A stretch of 64,000 bases of DNA. It comes from Gammaproteobacteria bacterium. GTDB lineage: Bacteria; Pseudomonadota; Gammaproteobacteria; Pseudomonadales; Azotimanducaceae. Under the pieces are notes generated by a model that searched no databases, had not been told where the DNA came from, and was given only the letters and a program-made list of their open reading frames with translations. Below, piece after piece: positions 35,403-46,273 of the stretch (position 1 is its first letter; every line of letters starts with the position of its first letter). The translations under genes and the position numbers were made by a program. Location: assembly GCA_026709225.1 (NCBI GenBank), contig JAPOTJ010000048.1, forward strand, positions 18,525 to 82,524. Direction: 5' to 3'.

Positions 35403-36330
35403 CGTCGAAGAAGCCAAAGAAATTCTGAAGGCATTGGGAATGCCCCCTGCTCAGCACAATGAAATGTCTGGATTGACCTTGCTCGCCCTGTGCGGAATGA
35501 CGGCGACCAAGCCTTGGTCCGAAGCAACGCGAAAGCGATGCACTGTAACCAAGGGCATAATGGATTACGTCAGAGAGCAATACGGTGCCGATTACGCCCC
35601 GAACACCCGAGAAACTTTCAGACGCCAGGTGTTGCATCAATTTTGTCAGAGGAAAATCGCCGACTACAACCCATTTGAACCGAGCCTGCCAACCAACAGC
35701 CCGAGAGCGCATTACGCGATTTCTGAAGCGGCCCTTGCGGCGATCAGATTATACGGAAGTGAAGCGTGGACCCGTGTAGTCGCGGAGTTTCACAGCGTTC
35801 AGCGAGTGGAGTTGGACTTGTACGTTCGCAGCCGCGAACGCCACATGGTTTCGGTTAAGCTGCCAAACGGACGAGACGTGACTTTGTCGCCAGGCAAACA
35901 CAACGTGGTTCAAAAAGCCATTCTTGAAACGTTCGCTCCTAGATTCTGCCCCGGCGCACAGCTTCTTTACCTTGGAGATACGGCGAAGAAAGATGTTTTT
36001 ACAGATGAGGCAGCGCTTCGTCGATTAGGGATTTCGATCAATGAACACGGCAAGCTCCCTGATGTCCTGCTTTACGACGCTGAACGGAATTGGCTATTCC
36101 TTGTTGAGGCTGTGACATCGCATGGGCCGATGTCGCGGAGCAGGGTTCTATTTTTGCACGACATGCTGAAGGCGGGGTCGGCGAAACCGGTCTACGTAAC
36201 AGCTTTCCCAGACTTTCAGGAATTCCGCAAGCACGTCAACGACATCGCATGGGAAACAGAAGTCTGGCTTTGCGAAGCTCCGGAACATATGATTCATTTC
36301 AACGGCGACCGCTTCTTAGGGCCCCGGTAG
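35344..36330 (+). CDS. Type II restriction endonuclease, BsuBI/PstI family
   Basis: This protein of up to 328 residues resembles the BsuBI/PstI endonucleases in length and layout. The N-terminal part is helical (winged-helix-like). The C-terminal catalytic part shows LLYLGDTAKKDVF, LPDVLLYDAERNWLFLVEAV with TSHGPMS, where D...E.V are the metal-binding positions. It overlaps the methyltransferase gene by 59 bases if the ATG at 35344 is used. A GTG at 35395, overlapping the methyltransferase stop, would give 311 residues and is also plausible. It cuts foreign DNA lacking the partner's methylation. Confidence 0.88.
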   Translation: MRLRQHSSLRFGQREPSVASVEEAKEILKALGMPPAQHNEMSGLTLLALCGMTATKPWSEATRKRCTVTKGIMDYVREQYGADYAPNTRETFRRQVLHQFCQRKIADYNPFEPSLPTNSPRAHYAISEAALAAIRLYGSEAWTRVVAEFHSVQRVELDLYVRSRERHMVSVKLPNGRDVTLSPGKHNVVQKAILETFAPRFCPGAQLLYLGDTAKKDVFTDEAALRRLGISINEHGKLPDVLLYDAERNWLFLVEAVTSHGPMSRSRVLFLHDMLKAGSAKPVYVTAFPDFQEFRKHVNDIAWETEVWLCEAPEHMIHFNGDRFLGPR

Positions 36331-36343
36331 CTGTTCCATCCAT

Positions 36344-36373
36344 TTGAACCACACACCTCAACGCCACTATAAT
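36344..36373 (+). promoter_or_regulatory. Probable sigma70 promoter of the atp operon
   Basis: TTGAAC (36344-36349) and a perfect TATAAT (36368-36373) are 18 bases apart. They lie between the endonuclease stop and atpI, about 30 bases upstream of the atpI start. Confidence 0.65.
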
Positions 36374-36402
36374 GCGCCTGCTTTTCGTCGCGTGCCTCGC
36401 AA

Positions 36403-36789
36403 TTGCCGTCATGGATATTGTTTGTGCAGGCGGCGGGATGCGCGGCAGCGTCTCTCCTTCTGGGGTTTTTCGATCTCTCGCTCGGCGTGTCAGTGCTCTT
36501 GGGCGGGGTCGTGGTGCTTGTGCCAAATGCTTGGTTTGTCCGGCAACTCGCGCGGTCATTCAAGTCTGAGGCGGAAGGCGGGGGGCTTGTGCCCGAACCG
36601 AGCCACATCGCTCGGGCGCACATGGTGCAGGCGGTGGTGCGTCTGCTCGCGACCCTGATATTGATGGGCGTGGTGATAGCTGGCTATGAGGCACTGAAGC
36701 CCGTTGGCTTCTTTGGTTGCATTGCCGCACTCGCGCTTATCCATGTTCTGGTGTCATTGATTGGCCGAGTTCACAACGAGCAACCTTGA
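36403..36789 (+). CDS. atpI: ATP synthase assembly/accessory protein I
   Basis: This small hydrophobic protein of about 128 residues has four membrane segments (FVQAAGCAAASLLLGFF, VLLGGVVVLVPNAWF, LLATLILMGVVIAGY and CIAALALIHVLVSLI). It is not part of the core enzyme but assists c-ring assembly. A stop at 36370 limits the start to the TTG at 36403 or a GTG at 36424. It is first in the atp operon, as in other gammaproteobacteria. Confidence 0.85.
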   Translation: MPSWILFVQAAGCAAASLLLGFFDLSLGVSVLLGGVVVLVPNAWFVRQLARSFKSEAEGGGLVPEPSHIARAHMVQAVVRLLATLILMGVVIAGYEALKPVGFFGCIAALALIHVLVSLIGRVHNEQP

Positions 36790-37956
<1,167 letters not shown>

Positions 37957-37986
37957 GCGCAAAGGCTTCCAAGGAGGCGCTAGACG

Positions 37987-38457
37987 ATGAACATCAACCT
38001 TACGCTGTTCCTGCAAATGATCGCGTTTGCGGCCTTTGTGTGGTTTTGCTGGCGATTCATCTGGCCGCCCATTCGCGAGGCCATGAGCACCCGCGTCGAG
38101 AATATCGCCAAGGGGCTTGAGGCGGCGGAGCAATCCGAGCAGAAGCTTGCCCAGGCGAGTGATGCGGCGGCGCGCGAGCTTGAGGTCGCGCGAGCGGAGT
38201 CCAAGGACATACTTGAGCGTGCCCGCGCCCGCGGCAATCAAATGGTCGAGGAAGCGCGCGCCCGCGCCGAGGAAGAAGGCGAGCGCGTCAAGCAGACCGC
38301 GCAGGTCGAAGTCGAGCAGGAAGCCAACCGCGCGAGGGAAGCGCTGCGCGCCCGCCTCGCTGAGCTGACCATTCTCGGCACCGAACGCATTCTTGGCGAT
38401 CGCATCGATCGCAAGACGCATGATCGATTGCTCGACGATCTAGTCAAGGAACTGTAA
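37987..38457 (+). CDS. atpF: F0F1 ATP synthase subunit b
   Basis: The peripheral-stalk subunit has 156 residues. An N-terminal membrane anchor ([20 protein letters not shown]) is followed by a long, charged helix that forms a coiled coil with its partner and reaches the delta subunit. Length matches the E. coli protein. The gene is preceded by AAGGAGGCG. Confidence 0.97.
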   Translation: MNINLTLFLQMIAFAAFVWFCWRFIWPPIREAMSTRVENIAKGLEAAEQSEQKLAQASDAAARELEVARAESKDILERARARGNQMVEEARARAEEEGERVKQTAQVEVEQEANRAREALRARLAELTILGTERILGDRIDRKTHDRLLDDLVKEL

Positions 38458-38463
38458 TCACCA

Positions 38464-39024
38464 ATGGCGCAAAAGCGCACAATCGCACGGCCCTATGCAG
38501 CCGCTCTGTTTGAGGTGGCGGCGCGGGAGCAGGCTGTTGATTCATGGGCCGATCGGCTCGATTTTCTGGCGCGCGCCTCAAAGTATGGCGCGGTCGAACA
38601 AATGCTCGCGGATCCCGTTCTCGATGCGGATGTCAAGGCACATCATCTGTTCGAGCTGATCGAGGCCAGCTTTGGCGCGCGATCAGACTTGACGGCGCTG
38701 CGTAACTTCGTGCGGTTGCTTGCGATGAATAAACGACTCGACATCTTCGCGGAAGTTCACGATGAGTTCGAGCGTCTCAAAAAAGAGGCTGAAAAGCGAC
38801 ATCAAGTGTTTGTGACCTCGGCCTACGAGTTGGGCGATTCGCAGCGCAACACAATAAGCGAGCGGCTTGCGGCGCGCCTCGGCGGAGAAGTCGAGATTCA
38901 CGAAGAGACCGACGACACGCTCATTGGCGGTGCCATTGTGCGATATGGCGATCAGGTCATTGACGGCAGCTTGCGAGGGCGCTTACGCAAGCTCACAGAA
39001 CACCTAGAGAAGCGCGCTGCCTAG
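38464..39024 (+). CDS. atpH: F0F1 ATP synthase subunit delta
   Basis: This 186-residue protein links F1 to the b-dimer. The N terminus [14 protein letters not shown] is the family signature. The C-terminal segment [20 protein letters not shown] is also diagnostic. It starts 6 bases after atpF. Length is normal. Confidence 0.96.
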   Translation: MAQKRTIARPYAAALFEVAAREQAVDSWADRLDFLARASKYGAVEQMLADPVLDADVKAHHLFELIEASFGARSDLTALRNFVRLLAMNKRLDIFAEVHDEFERLKKEAEKRHQVFVTSAYELGDSQRNTISERLAARLGGEVEIHEETDDTLIGGAIVRYGDQVIDGSLRGRLRKLTEHLEKRAA

Positions 39025-39067
39025 GCGGCTTCAAGAACCGTCTACAAGAGCAAGGAGAAACAGACAA

Positions 39068-40621
39068 GTGGCAACTGGACAAGAACAGAGCGCTTCGGAA
39101 ATCAGCGACCTGATTCGCGAGCGTATTGAAGGGCTCGACATCAGCGCGGTGCCGAGCAATCAAGGCACGATCGTTTCCGTCTCCGACGGCATCGTGCGCA
39201 TTCACGGCCTTGGCGATGTGCAATACGGCGAAATGGTCGAATTCGAAGGCGGACTCTTCGGCATGGCGCTCAATCTAGAGCGCGACTCTGTTGGCGCGGT
39301 TGTATTCGGCGACTACAAGCTTCTGTCCGAGGGCATGAGTGCTCGCTGCACGCAGCGCATCTTTGAAGTGCCGGTGGGCGAAGGTCTCTTGGGTCGCGTC
39401 GTTGATGCGCTCGGCAATCCTATTGACGGCAAAGGTCCGCACGGCGTGACCGAAACCGACGCTGTCGAAAAGGTCGCGCCCGGTGTGATTGCGAGGCAAT
39501 CGGTTGACAAGCCGGTGCAAATTGGCCTCAAGTCGATTGACGCCATGGTGCCGATTGGCCGCGGCCAGCGGGAACTCATCATCGGCGACCGGCAAACCGG
39601 CAAAACCGCCATCGTCATCGATGCCATCATCAATCAGAAAGGCACGGGCATCAAGTGCATCTATGTCGCCATCGGCCAGAAGCAGTCAACGATCGCCAAC
39701 ATTGTGCGCACGCTCGAAGAGCACGGCGCGATGGAACACACGATTGTCGTTGCGGCGGGTGCGTCCGAACCAGCGCCCATGCAGTACATTTCGGCCTACA
39801 CGGGCTGCACCATGGGCGAGTACTTCCGCGATCGCGGCGAGGACGCGCTCATCATTTATGACGACCTCACCAAGCAAGCGTGGGCGTATCGGCAGATTTC
39901 GCTGCTGCTGCGCCGTCCGCCAGGCCGCGAAGCCTACCCGGGCGATGTCTTCTATCTGCATTCGCGCCTGCTGGAGCGCGCCGCCAAGGTCAACGAAGCC
40001 TATGTCGAGGCCTTCACAAGTGGCGAAGTCAAAGGCAAGACGGGTTCGCTGACAGCGCTGCCGATTATCGAAACCCAAGCGGGCGACATTTCGGCGTTCG
40101 TGCCGACCAATGTGATTTCGATCACCGATGGGCAGATCTTCCTCGAGACCGAACTCTTTAACTCCGGCATTCGCCCAGCCATGGCACCGGGCACCTCGGT
40201 GTCGCGGGTCGGCGGCGACGCGCAGGTGCCGTTCATGCGCAAGATCAGCGGCGGCATCAAGCTCGCCCTCGCGCAATATCGCGACCTCGCGGCCTTTTCG
40301 CAATTTGCATCCGAGCTCGACGAGGCGACGCGCAAGCAGCTTGAACATGGTCAGCGCGTCACTGAACTCATGAAGCAGAAGCAATTTTCGCCAATGACCG
40401 TCGCGGAAATGGGACTGGTGCTGTTTGCCGCGAACGAGGGCTATCTTGAAGATGTCGTGGTGGAAAAAGTGCTCGACTTTGAAGCCGCGCTGCTGTCTTG
40501 GATGCACGCCGAGCACGGCGATTTCATGACGCGCATCGAAGAGACCGGCGAATACAACGATGAGGTGGTCAGCACGATGAAAAGCGCGCTCGATACCTTC
40601 AAGACCACCGGCGCCTGGTAG
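39068..40621 (+). CDS. atpA: F0F1 ATP synthase subunit alpha
   Basis: This 517-residue non-catalytic nucleotide-binding F1 subunit has the P-loop [14 protein letters not shown] near residues 173-186. The Walker B region [18 protein letters not shown] and [15 protein letters not shown] follow. The start is GTG with a Shine-Dalgarno AAGGAG 11 bases upstream. The protein shows no unusual insertion. A 357-codon open frame on the other strand is a codon-use shadow. Confidence 0.98.
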   Translation: MATGQEQSASEISDLIRERIEGLDISAVPSNQGTIVSVSDGIVRIHGLGDVQYGEMVEFEGGLFGMALNLERDSVGAVVFGDYKLLSEGMSARCTQRIFEVPVGEGLLGRVVDALGNPIDGKGPHGVTETDAVEKVAPGVIARQSVDKPVQIGLKSIDAMVPIGRGQRELIIGDRQTGKTAIVIDAIINQKGTGIKCIYVAIGQKQSTIANIVRTLEEHGAMEHTIVVAAGASEPAPMQYISAYTGCTMGEYFRDRGEDALIIYDDLTKQAWAYRQISLLLRRPPGREAYPGDVFYLHSRLLERAAKVNEAYVEAFTSGEVKGKTGSLTALPIIETQAGDISAFVPTNVISITDGQIFLETELFNSGIRPAMAPGTSVSRVGGDAQVPFMRKISGGIKLALAQYRDLAAFSQFASELDEATRKQLEHGQRVTELMKQKQFSPMTVAEMGLVLFAANEGYLEDVVVEKVLDFEAALLSWMHAEHGDFMTRIEETGEYNDEVVSTMKSALDTFKTTGAW

Positions 40622-40643
40622 AAATTCACACGGCGTACCGCTC

Positions 40644-42939
<2,296 letters not shown>

Positions 42940-42941
42940 GA

Positions 42942-43367
42942 ATGGCATCGCTCATGCAGTGCGACATCGTCACCCCGGAAGAGTCGATCTTCTCGGGGCA
43001 GGTGAGCATGGTGTCGCTTGTGGGATCGCTTGGCGAGCTCGGCATCCTGCCAGGCCATATGCCGCTCATGACAGGCATTCGCCCGGGGCCCTTGCGTTTG
43101 AAGATGGAATCGGGCGAGGAAGAAGTGTTCTTTGCATCGGGCGGATTTCTGGAAGTGCAGCCGGGGCATGTGACCGCCTTGATCGATACCGCCATACGCG
43201 CCGAAGATCTCGACGAGAGCGCCGCTGAAGAAGCCGAACGCGCAGCGAAGGCAGCGCTCGGCGGCGAGAGCGGTGAATTTGAGTTCTCGGCTGCGGCCGC
43301 GCAGCTCGCTGAAGCCGCCGCGCGGATGCGCACGCTCGACGAGCTGCGCAAACGCAGGAATCGATAG
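42942..43367 (+). CDS. atpC: F0F1 ATP synthase subunit epsilon
   Basis: This 141-residue subunit regulates rotation. It has an N-terminal beta sandwich ([20 protein letters not shown], then [19 protein letters not shown]) and a C-terminal helical pair. It starts 2 bases after the atpD stop. It is the last canonical gene of the operon. Confidence 0.96.
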   Translation: MASLMQCDIVTPEESIFSGQVSMVSLVGSLGELGILPGHMPLMTGIRPGPLRLKMESGEEEVFFASGGFLEVQPGHVTALIDTAIRAEDLDESAAEEAERAAKAALGGESGEFEFSAAAAQLAEAAARMRTLDELRKRRNR

Positions 43368-43379
43368 CAGGCGTTCGAC

Positions 43380-44162
43380 ATGGGCCGGCTCGCTGATCGC
43401 ACGGCGCTGATCACCGGCGCAAGTCGCGGCATAGGTCGCGCAATCGCAGAGCGCTACGCTGCTGAAGGCGCCAACGTCTTCCTCACCGCCACCAATCTTG
43501 AAAAACTTGAGGAGACGCGCGCGAGCGTTGTCCGCCAAGGCGCGCAGGGTGTCGAAGCGCACTGCCATGTCGCGGATATCAGCGATCCAAGTAGCGTGGA
43601 GGCGATGTTCGAGGCGGCGCTCGCGTGGCGCGGCGGAGTCGATATTCTCGTGAACAATGCGGGCATCCACATCCAGAAGCCTGTGCTCGACTATGCGCTC
43701 GAAGATCTCGACCGCATCATGAAAGTCAATGTCCACGCGGTCTTTCAACTGACTCAGCTAGCCATCCGGCACATGCTCGACCGCGGTGCAGGCAAGGTTG
43801 TCAACATTGCATCGACCGCAGGCAAGTGGGAAAGCCCGAACCAAGCGATCTACAACATGTCCAAGCACGCGGTGGTGGGCTTGACGCGATGCGCCGCGCT
43901 CGAGTTCGCAGACAAGGGCATCAATATCAACGCTGTGTGTCCAGGCATCGTGGAAGGCGGCATGTTTGATCTTGAGAAACTCGCGGCGTCATACGGCGCG
44001 ACGAAGGAACAGGTGCAGAAAGCGGTCGTCTCAAGGGTGCCCATGGGCCGCCTTGTCACTTTGGAAGAGGTCGCCCACCTCGCCGTCTACTTGGGAAGCC
44101 AAGAGTCCAACGGCATGACCGGCCAAACCATCACCATTTCTGGCGGGATGCGAATGGGCTAA
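43380..44162 (+). CDS. Short-chain dehydrogenase/reductase
   Basis: This 260-residue classical SDR has the NAD(P)-binding TGASRGIGRA near residues 13-22, NNAG near 92-95, and the catalytic IASTAGKWE serine region with YNMSK (Tyr/Lys). It resembles 3-hydroxybutyrate dehydrogenases and 3-oxoacyl-ACP reductases; the substrate cannot be told. It lies 12 bases after atpC on the same strand, in the place where atpC is usually followed directly by glmU. It is therefore probably co-transcribed with ATP synthase. Hairpin repeats follow immediately. Confidence 0.9.
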   Translation: MGRLADRTALITGASRGIGRAIAERYAAEGANVFLTATNLEKLEETRASVVRQGAQGVEAHCHVADISDPSSVEAMFEAALAWRGGVDILVNNAGIHIQKPVLDYALEDLDRIMKVNVHAVFQLTQLAIRHMLDRGAGKVVNIASTAGKWESPNQAIYNMSKHAVVGLTRCAALEFADKGININAVCPGIVEGGMFDLEKLAASYGATKEQVQKAVVSRVPMGRLVTLEEVAHLAVYLGSQESNGMTGQTITISGGMRMG

Positions 44163-44167
44163 CGCCG

Positions 44168-44236
44168 GTCGTGCGAAGCACGACGCAAAGCACAGCTTTG
44201 CGAGGCGTTAGCGGGCTGCCAAGGAAGGCAGCCCCG
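44168..44236. repeat. Hairpin-rich repeat unit, copy 1
   Basis: Three consecutive perfect or near-perfect stems are present. GTCGTGC-GAA-GCACGAC is at 44168-44184. CGCAAAGC-ACA-GCTTTGCG is at 44184-44202. After the spacer AGGCGTTAGC comes a GGGCTGCC/GGCAGCCC stem ending at about 44236. The 34 bases 44181-44214 recur identically at 44310-44343. It begins 6 bases after the SDR stop and could act as a transcription end or mRNA-stabilising element. Confidence 0.8.
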
Positions 44237-44300
44237 GGGCCGCGGCGAGAAAAAGAGTCCATGGCAGGAGGCCAGCGAGCGCGAAAGTCCGGAGGAAGGT

Positions 44301-44362
44301 CGCAAAGCGCGACGCAAAGCACAGCTTTGCGAGGCGTTAGCGGACTTTCAAAGAAAGCCGCT
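44301..44362. repeat. Hairpin-rich repeat unit, copy 2
   Basis: This has the same layout as copy 1, 129 bases later. A GTCGC/GCGAC-type stem at 44300-44312 is followed by CGCAAAGC-ACA-GCTTTGCG at 44313-44331, the spacer and a GCGGaCTTTC-AAA-GAAAGcCGC stem to about 44362. The central 34 bases are identical to copy 1. The outer stems differ in sequence yet remain paired, which looks like compensatory change. It abuts the truncated zeta-like gene. Confidence 0.75.
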
Positions 44363-44538
44363 AGGATTTCGTCATCAACAAAAGTCCGGGTGCGCAGTCG
44401 GGCGCTCTCGCTATTCCAATCGCCAATGCCGCCGGCGATGGAATCCTGATCGAAATAGTGTTCAGGTAGCTGGTCGTAGTTGTGCCGCTTCCAAGCACTC
44501 TTTCCGACCCCGTTGCACCCCATCACGATGGTGAACAC
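44343..44538 (-). pseudogene. Truncated zeta-toxin-like P-loop kinase remnant
   Basis: The minus-strand frame begins MFTIVMGCNGVGKSAWK (Walker A GCNGVGKS). It continues HYFDQDSIAGGIGDW and TFVDDEILAAFF, like the first 65 residues of zeta/UDP-N-acetylglucosamine-kinase-type toxins (about 200 residues). It then runs into hairpin repeat copy 2 and loses similarity, so the 3' two-thirds is missing. The remaining open frame to 44131 is translated repeat. No epsilon-type antitoxin is seen next to it. Confidence 0.6.
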
Positions 44539-44659
44539 CGGACTGGCTGATCGGACATGTTCTTGGTGCGCTATTGCGGCTTTGAGGGTTGTGATTGTAT
44601 GGCATTCGGTGCGCGAGTCGGAAAATCTGGATCCATGACAGTCTCAACCTAAACCAACT

Positions 44660-45040
44660 TCATAGCTCATCAACATTTTTCAGCCGCGATAGTGCTTTGT
44701 CGAACGTCCCCAATGGGCGATGGCCCATTGCGTCAGCAATCCTGACAATGAGGCAGTCCGTAAATCCGATGTCATTCCATCGCATAAAGTCATTGAGAGC
44801 CGCGCGAACAATGTCTTCATCTTGCAGAGCGAGCTTGTCATGTTCAAGCAACATGCCTATTGCGACCGCAATCTTCTCTGCGTTCAGGCCATAAGCCGAT
44901 TGCAGAACCCAGACTGTTTCCGCAAGGACAAGGTGCGAAACCCAGGCACTTGCCGACACAAAAGCTTCAGCACGGTCAGTTTGGCTCACATCATCCCGAA
45001 CAATTAACCGGACGAGGATATTCGTGTCAACTGCGCGCAT
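44660..45040 (-). CDS. vapC: VapC-like PIN-domain ribonuclease toxin
   Basis: This 126-residue PIN protein has the acidic active-site residues in place: AVDTNILVRL (first Asp near residue 5), LAETVWVL (Glu near 40), FTDCLIVRIA and GTFDKAL (C-terminal Asp). VapC toxins cleave tRNA or rRNA in the cytoplasm. It overlaps the antitoxin gene by 14 bases, antitoxin first. The pair looks intact. Confidence 0.9.
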   Translation of the reverse strand: MRAVDTNILVRLIVRDDVSQTDRAEAFVSASAWVSHLVLAETVWVLQSAYGLNAEKIAVAIGMLLEHDKLALQDEDIVRAALNDFMRWNDIGFTDCLIVRIADAMGHRPLGTFDKALSRLKNVDEL

Positions 45041-45284
45041 GCTTCTTCAACAAGTGTGTTCGTATGCCCTCGTCCATTTGTTCGACACTGCGTGTGGTAG
45101 CAGGTGCGTCGAACAGCGCGTCGTGAATTTCTTGTGACGTATATTTCGACGCACGCCGAAAGCCCACTTCGTTGCCTCGCTGAACCCATTCAATTTTCGA
45201 TCCCGGACGCAACCCTAGCTTTCTTCGAATGCTCACAGGAATCGAGATTTGTCCTTGCGAAGTTATCCTTGATTTGGTGCCCAT
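45027..45284 (-). CDS. vapB: AbrB/MazE-type antitoxin of VapC
   Basis: This protein of about 85 residues has an N-terminal SpoVT/AbrB swapped-hairpin DNA-binding domain (KSRITSQGQISIPVSIRRKL, then GLRPGSKIEW). Its C terminus is acidic and probably unstructured, and would block the toxin. I chose MGTKSRITSQ at 45284; an upstream start at 45305 adds seven residues. It is first in the vapBC operon and probably represses it. Confidence 0.88.
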   Translation of the reverse strand: MGTKSRITSQGQISIPVSIRRKLGLRPGSKIEWVQRGNEVGFRRASKYTSQEIHDALFDAPATTRSVEQMDEGIRTHLLKKHARS

Positions 45285-45453
45285 AGCATGACTTGCCCTA
45301 CGCAAAAATGAACAAGACCGATTATGCGTTTATTAACCCGGTAATGCAAATGCGGGAGGCGGCACGACGCGGACGAATCGGGCGCGCTCGCTGCGAAAGC
45401 GGAAAAGTCTATTTGTTGCCAACAGGAATCCCGAAGACCCGGATGATAAAACG

Positions 45454-45477
45454 CACACATTCCATGTAGCATGTGTG
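45454..45477 (+). promoter_or_regulatory. Inverted repeat upstream of the decayed toxin-antitoxin pair
   Basis: CACACAT (45454-45460) and ATGTGTG (45471-45477) form a 7-base inverted repeat with a 10-base spacer. It ends 3 bases before the toxin-fragment ATG. It is the right place for an antitoxin operator; function is inferred. Confidence 0.45.
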
Positions 45478-45479
45478 TG

Positions 45480-45599
45480 ATGAAGATCTTGAACTGGAAT
45501 TCTGAAAAGAATATCGAGCTGATGGAATCAAGAGGCAGATCCTTTGAGGAAGTTGTTTTGCTCATTCAGTCGGGCGAAGTCCTGAGAAGCCACTTATGA
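45480..45599 (+). pseudogene. Truncated BrnT-like toxin
   Basis: A 39-codon frame encodes MKILNWNSEKNIELMESRGR followed by SFEEVVLLIQSGE. This matches the start of BrnT-like toxins, which typically begin W-N-x-E-K-N and R-G-x-S-F-E-E-V and run to about 90 residues. A TGA cuts it short and overlaps the ATG of the antitoxin gene, so the catalytic C-terminal half is gone. It was too short to be an obvious gene call. Confidence 0.65.
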
Positions 45600-45902
45600 A
45601 AACAACTAGACCACATGCGAAGGAAAGAGAACTTGTCGATGCTGTGGAGCGCGGCGAGTTTGAATCAGCGCTCACCGAAGAGCGCCTTAAAGCATTGCAA
45701 AACATCGCTGAAAATACTGTCAGAAAGGACAAGCGCATCAATATACGCATTTCTAATCGCGACCTCAGGGCAGTCCAATCGCGGGCCTTGGAGCAAGGGA
45801 TCCCATAATCAGACGTTGGTGTCGAGCGTCATTCACAAGTATGTGAGCGGAACCTTGAGAGACGTCTCCACAAACTTGCAGCGAAAAGTGAAGGATTCTT
45901 AA
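45596..45902 (+). pseudogene. BrnA-like CopG-type antitoxin broken by a 1-base frameshift
   Basis: Frame 1 (45596-45808) gives an acidic N terminus and RKDKRINIRISNRDLRAVQ plus SRALEQGIP, a ribbon-helix-helix start. It then hits TAA. Dropping one A at 45807-45808 restores PYQTLVSSVIHKYVSGTL, the conserved end of this family, running to 45902. So a single extra A inactivated the gene, or is a sequencing error. Toxin and antitoxin of this pair are both damaged. Confidence 0.75.
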
Positions 45903-46273
45903 TTGGTCTCATCGCTCATTAGACGTACATTCGCGGAGCACATACGCTTCTGAAGGCGCAGAATCTAGGATAAGAGGCGCGCTGGAGCATCTATGCGCTG
46001 CACAAACGTTCAGTTATTAAAAGGCCGCTTAGTGTCTTTTTCGCCGGGCCTCTAATATACATTCCGCCACGAGCAAAATACCGTTTTCATCAGACGGGGA
46101 GCTGCCATCGCGCACTGAGCACATCTTGTTCGCGCGTCTAAGGATTAACTTTGCTTACGTTTGTGCCAATTTTATGCGAAAAGCGGCATTTTGCATCGCG
46201 AAGAAGAACGGTGCTCATCTGGCGTATCAAACGGTGCTTTTCTTGCGAGGCTGTGCGACAGTCGTTCGGCGTT
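45903..46273. other. Intergenic stretch, about 370 bases, no gene seen
   Basis: Short open frames exist on the plus strand but are antisense to, or continue into, the downstream ATPase gene and show no family likeness. I found no repeat or RNA. Confidence 0.4.

Noticed and set aside
44131..44342. Open frame continuing the zeta-like protein through the hairpin repeats
   Set aside because: It reads the same repeated peptide SPLTPRKAVLCV twice, so it is translated repeat DNA, not coding sequence.
45308..45469. 53-codon plus-strand frame between vapB and the toxin fragment
   Set aside because: It has no recognisable motif and no Shine-Dalgarno, and it overlaps the inverted repeat; too weak to call.
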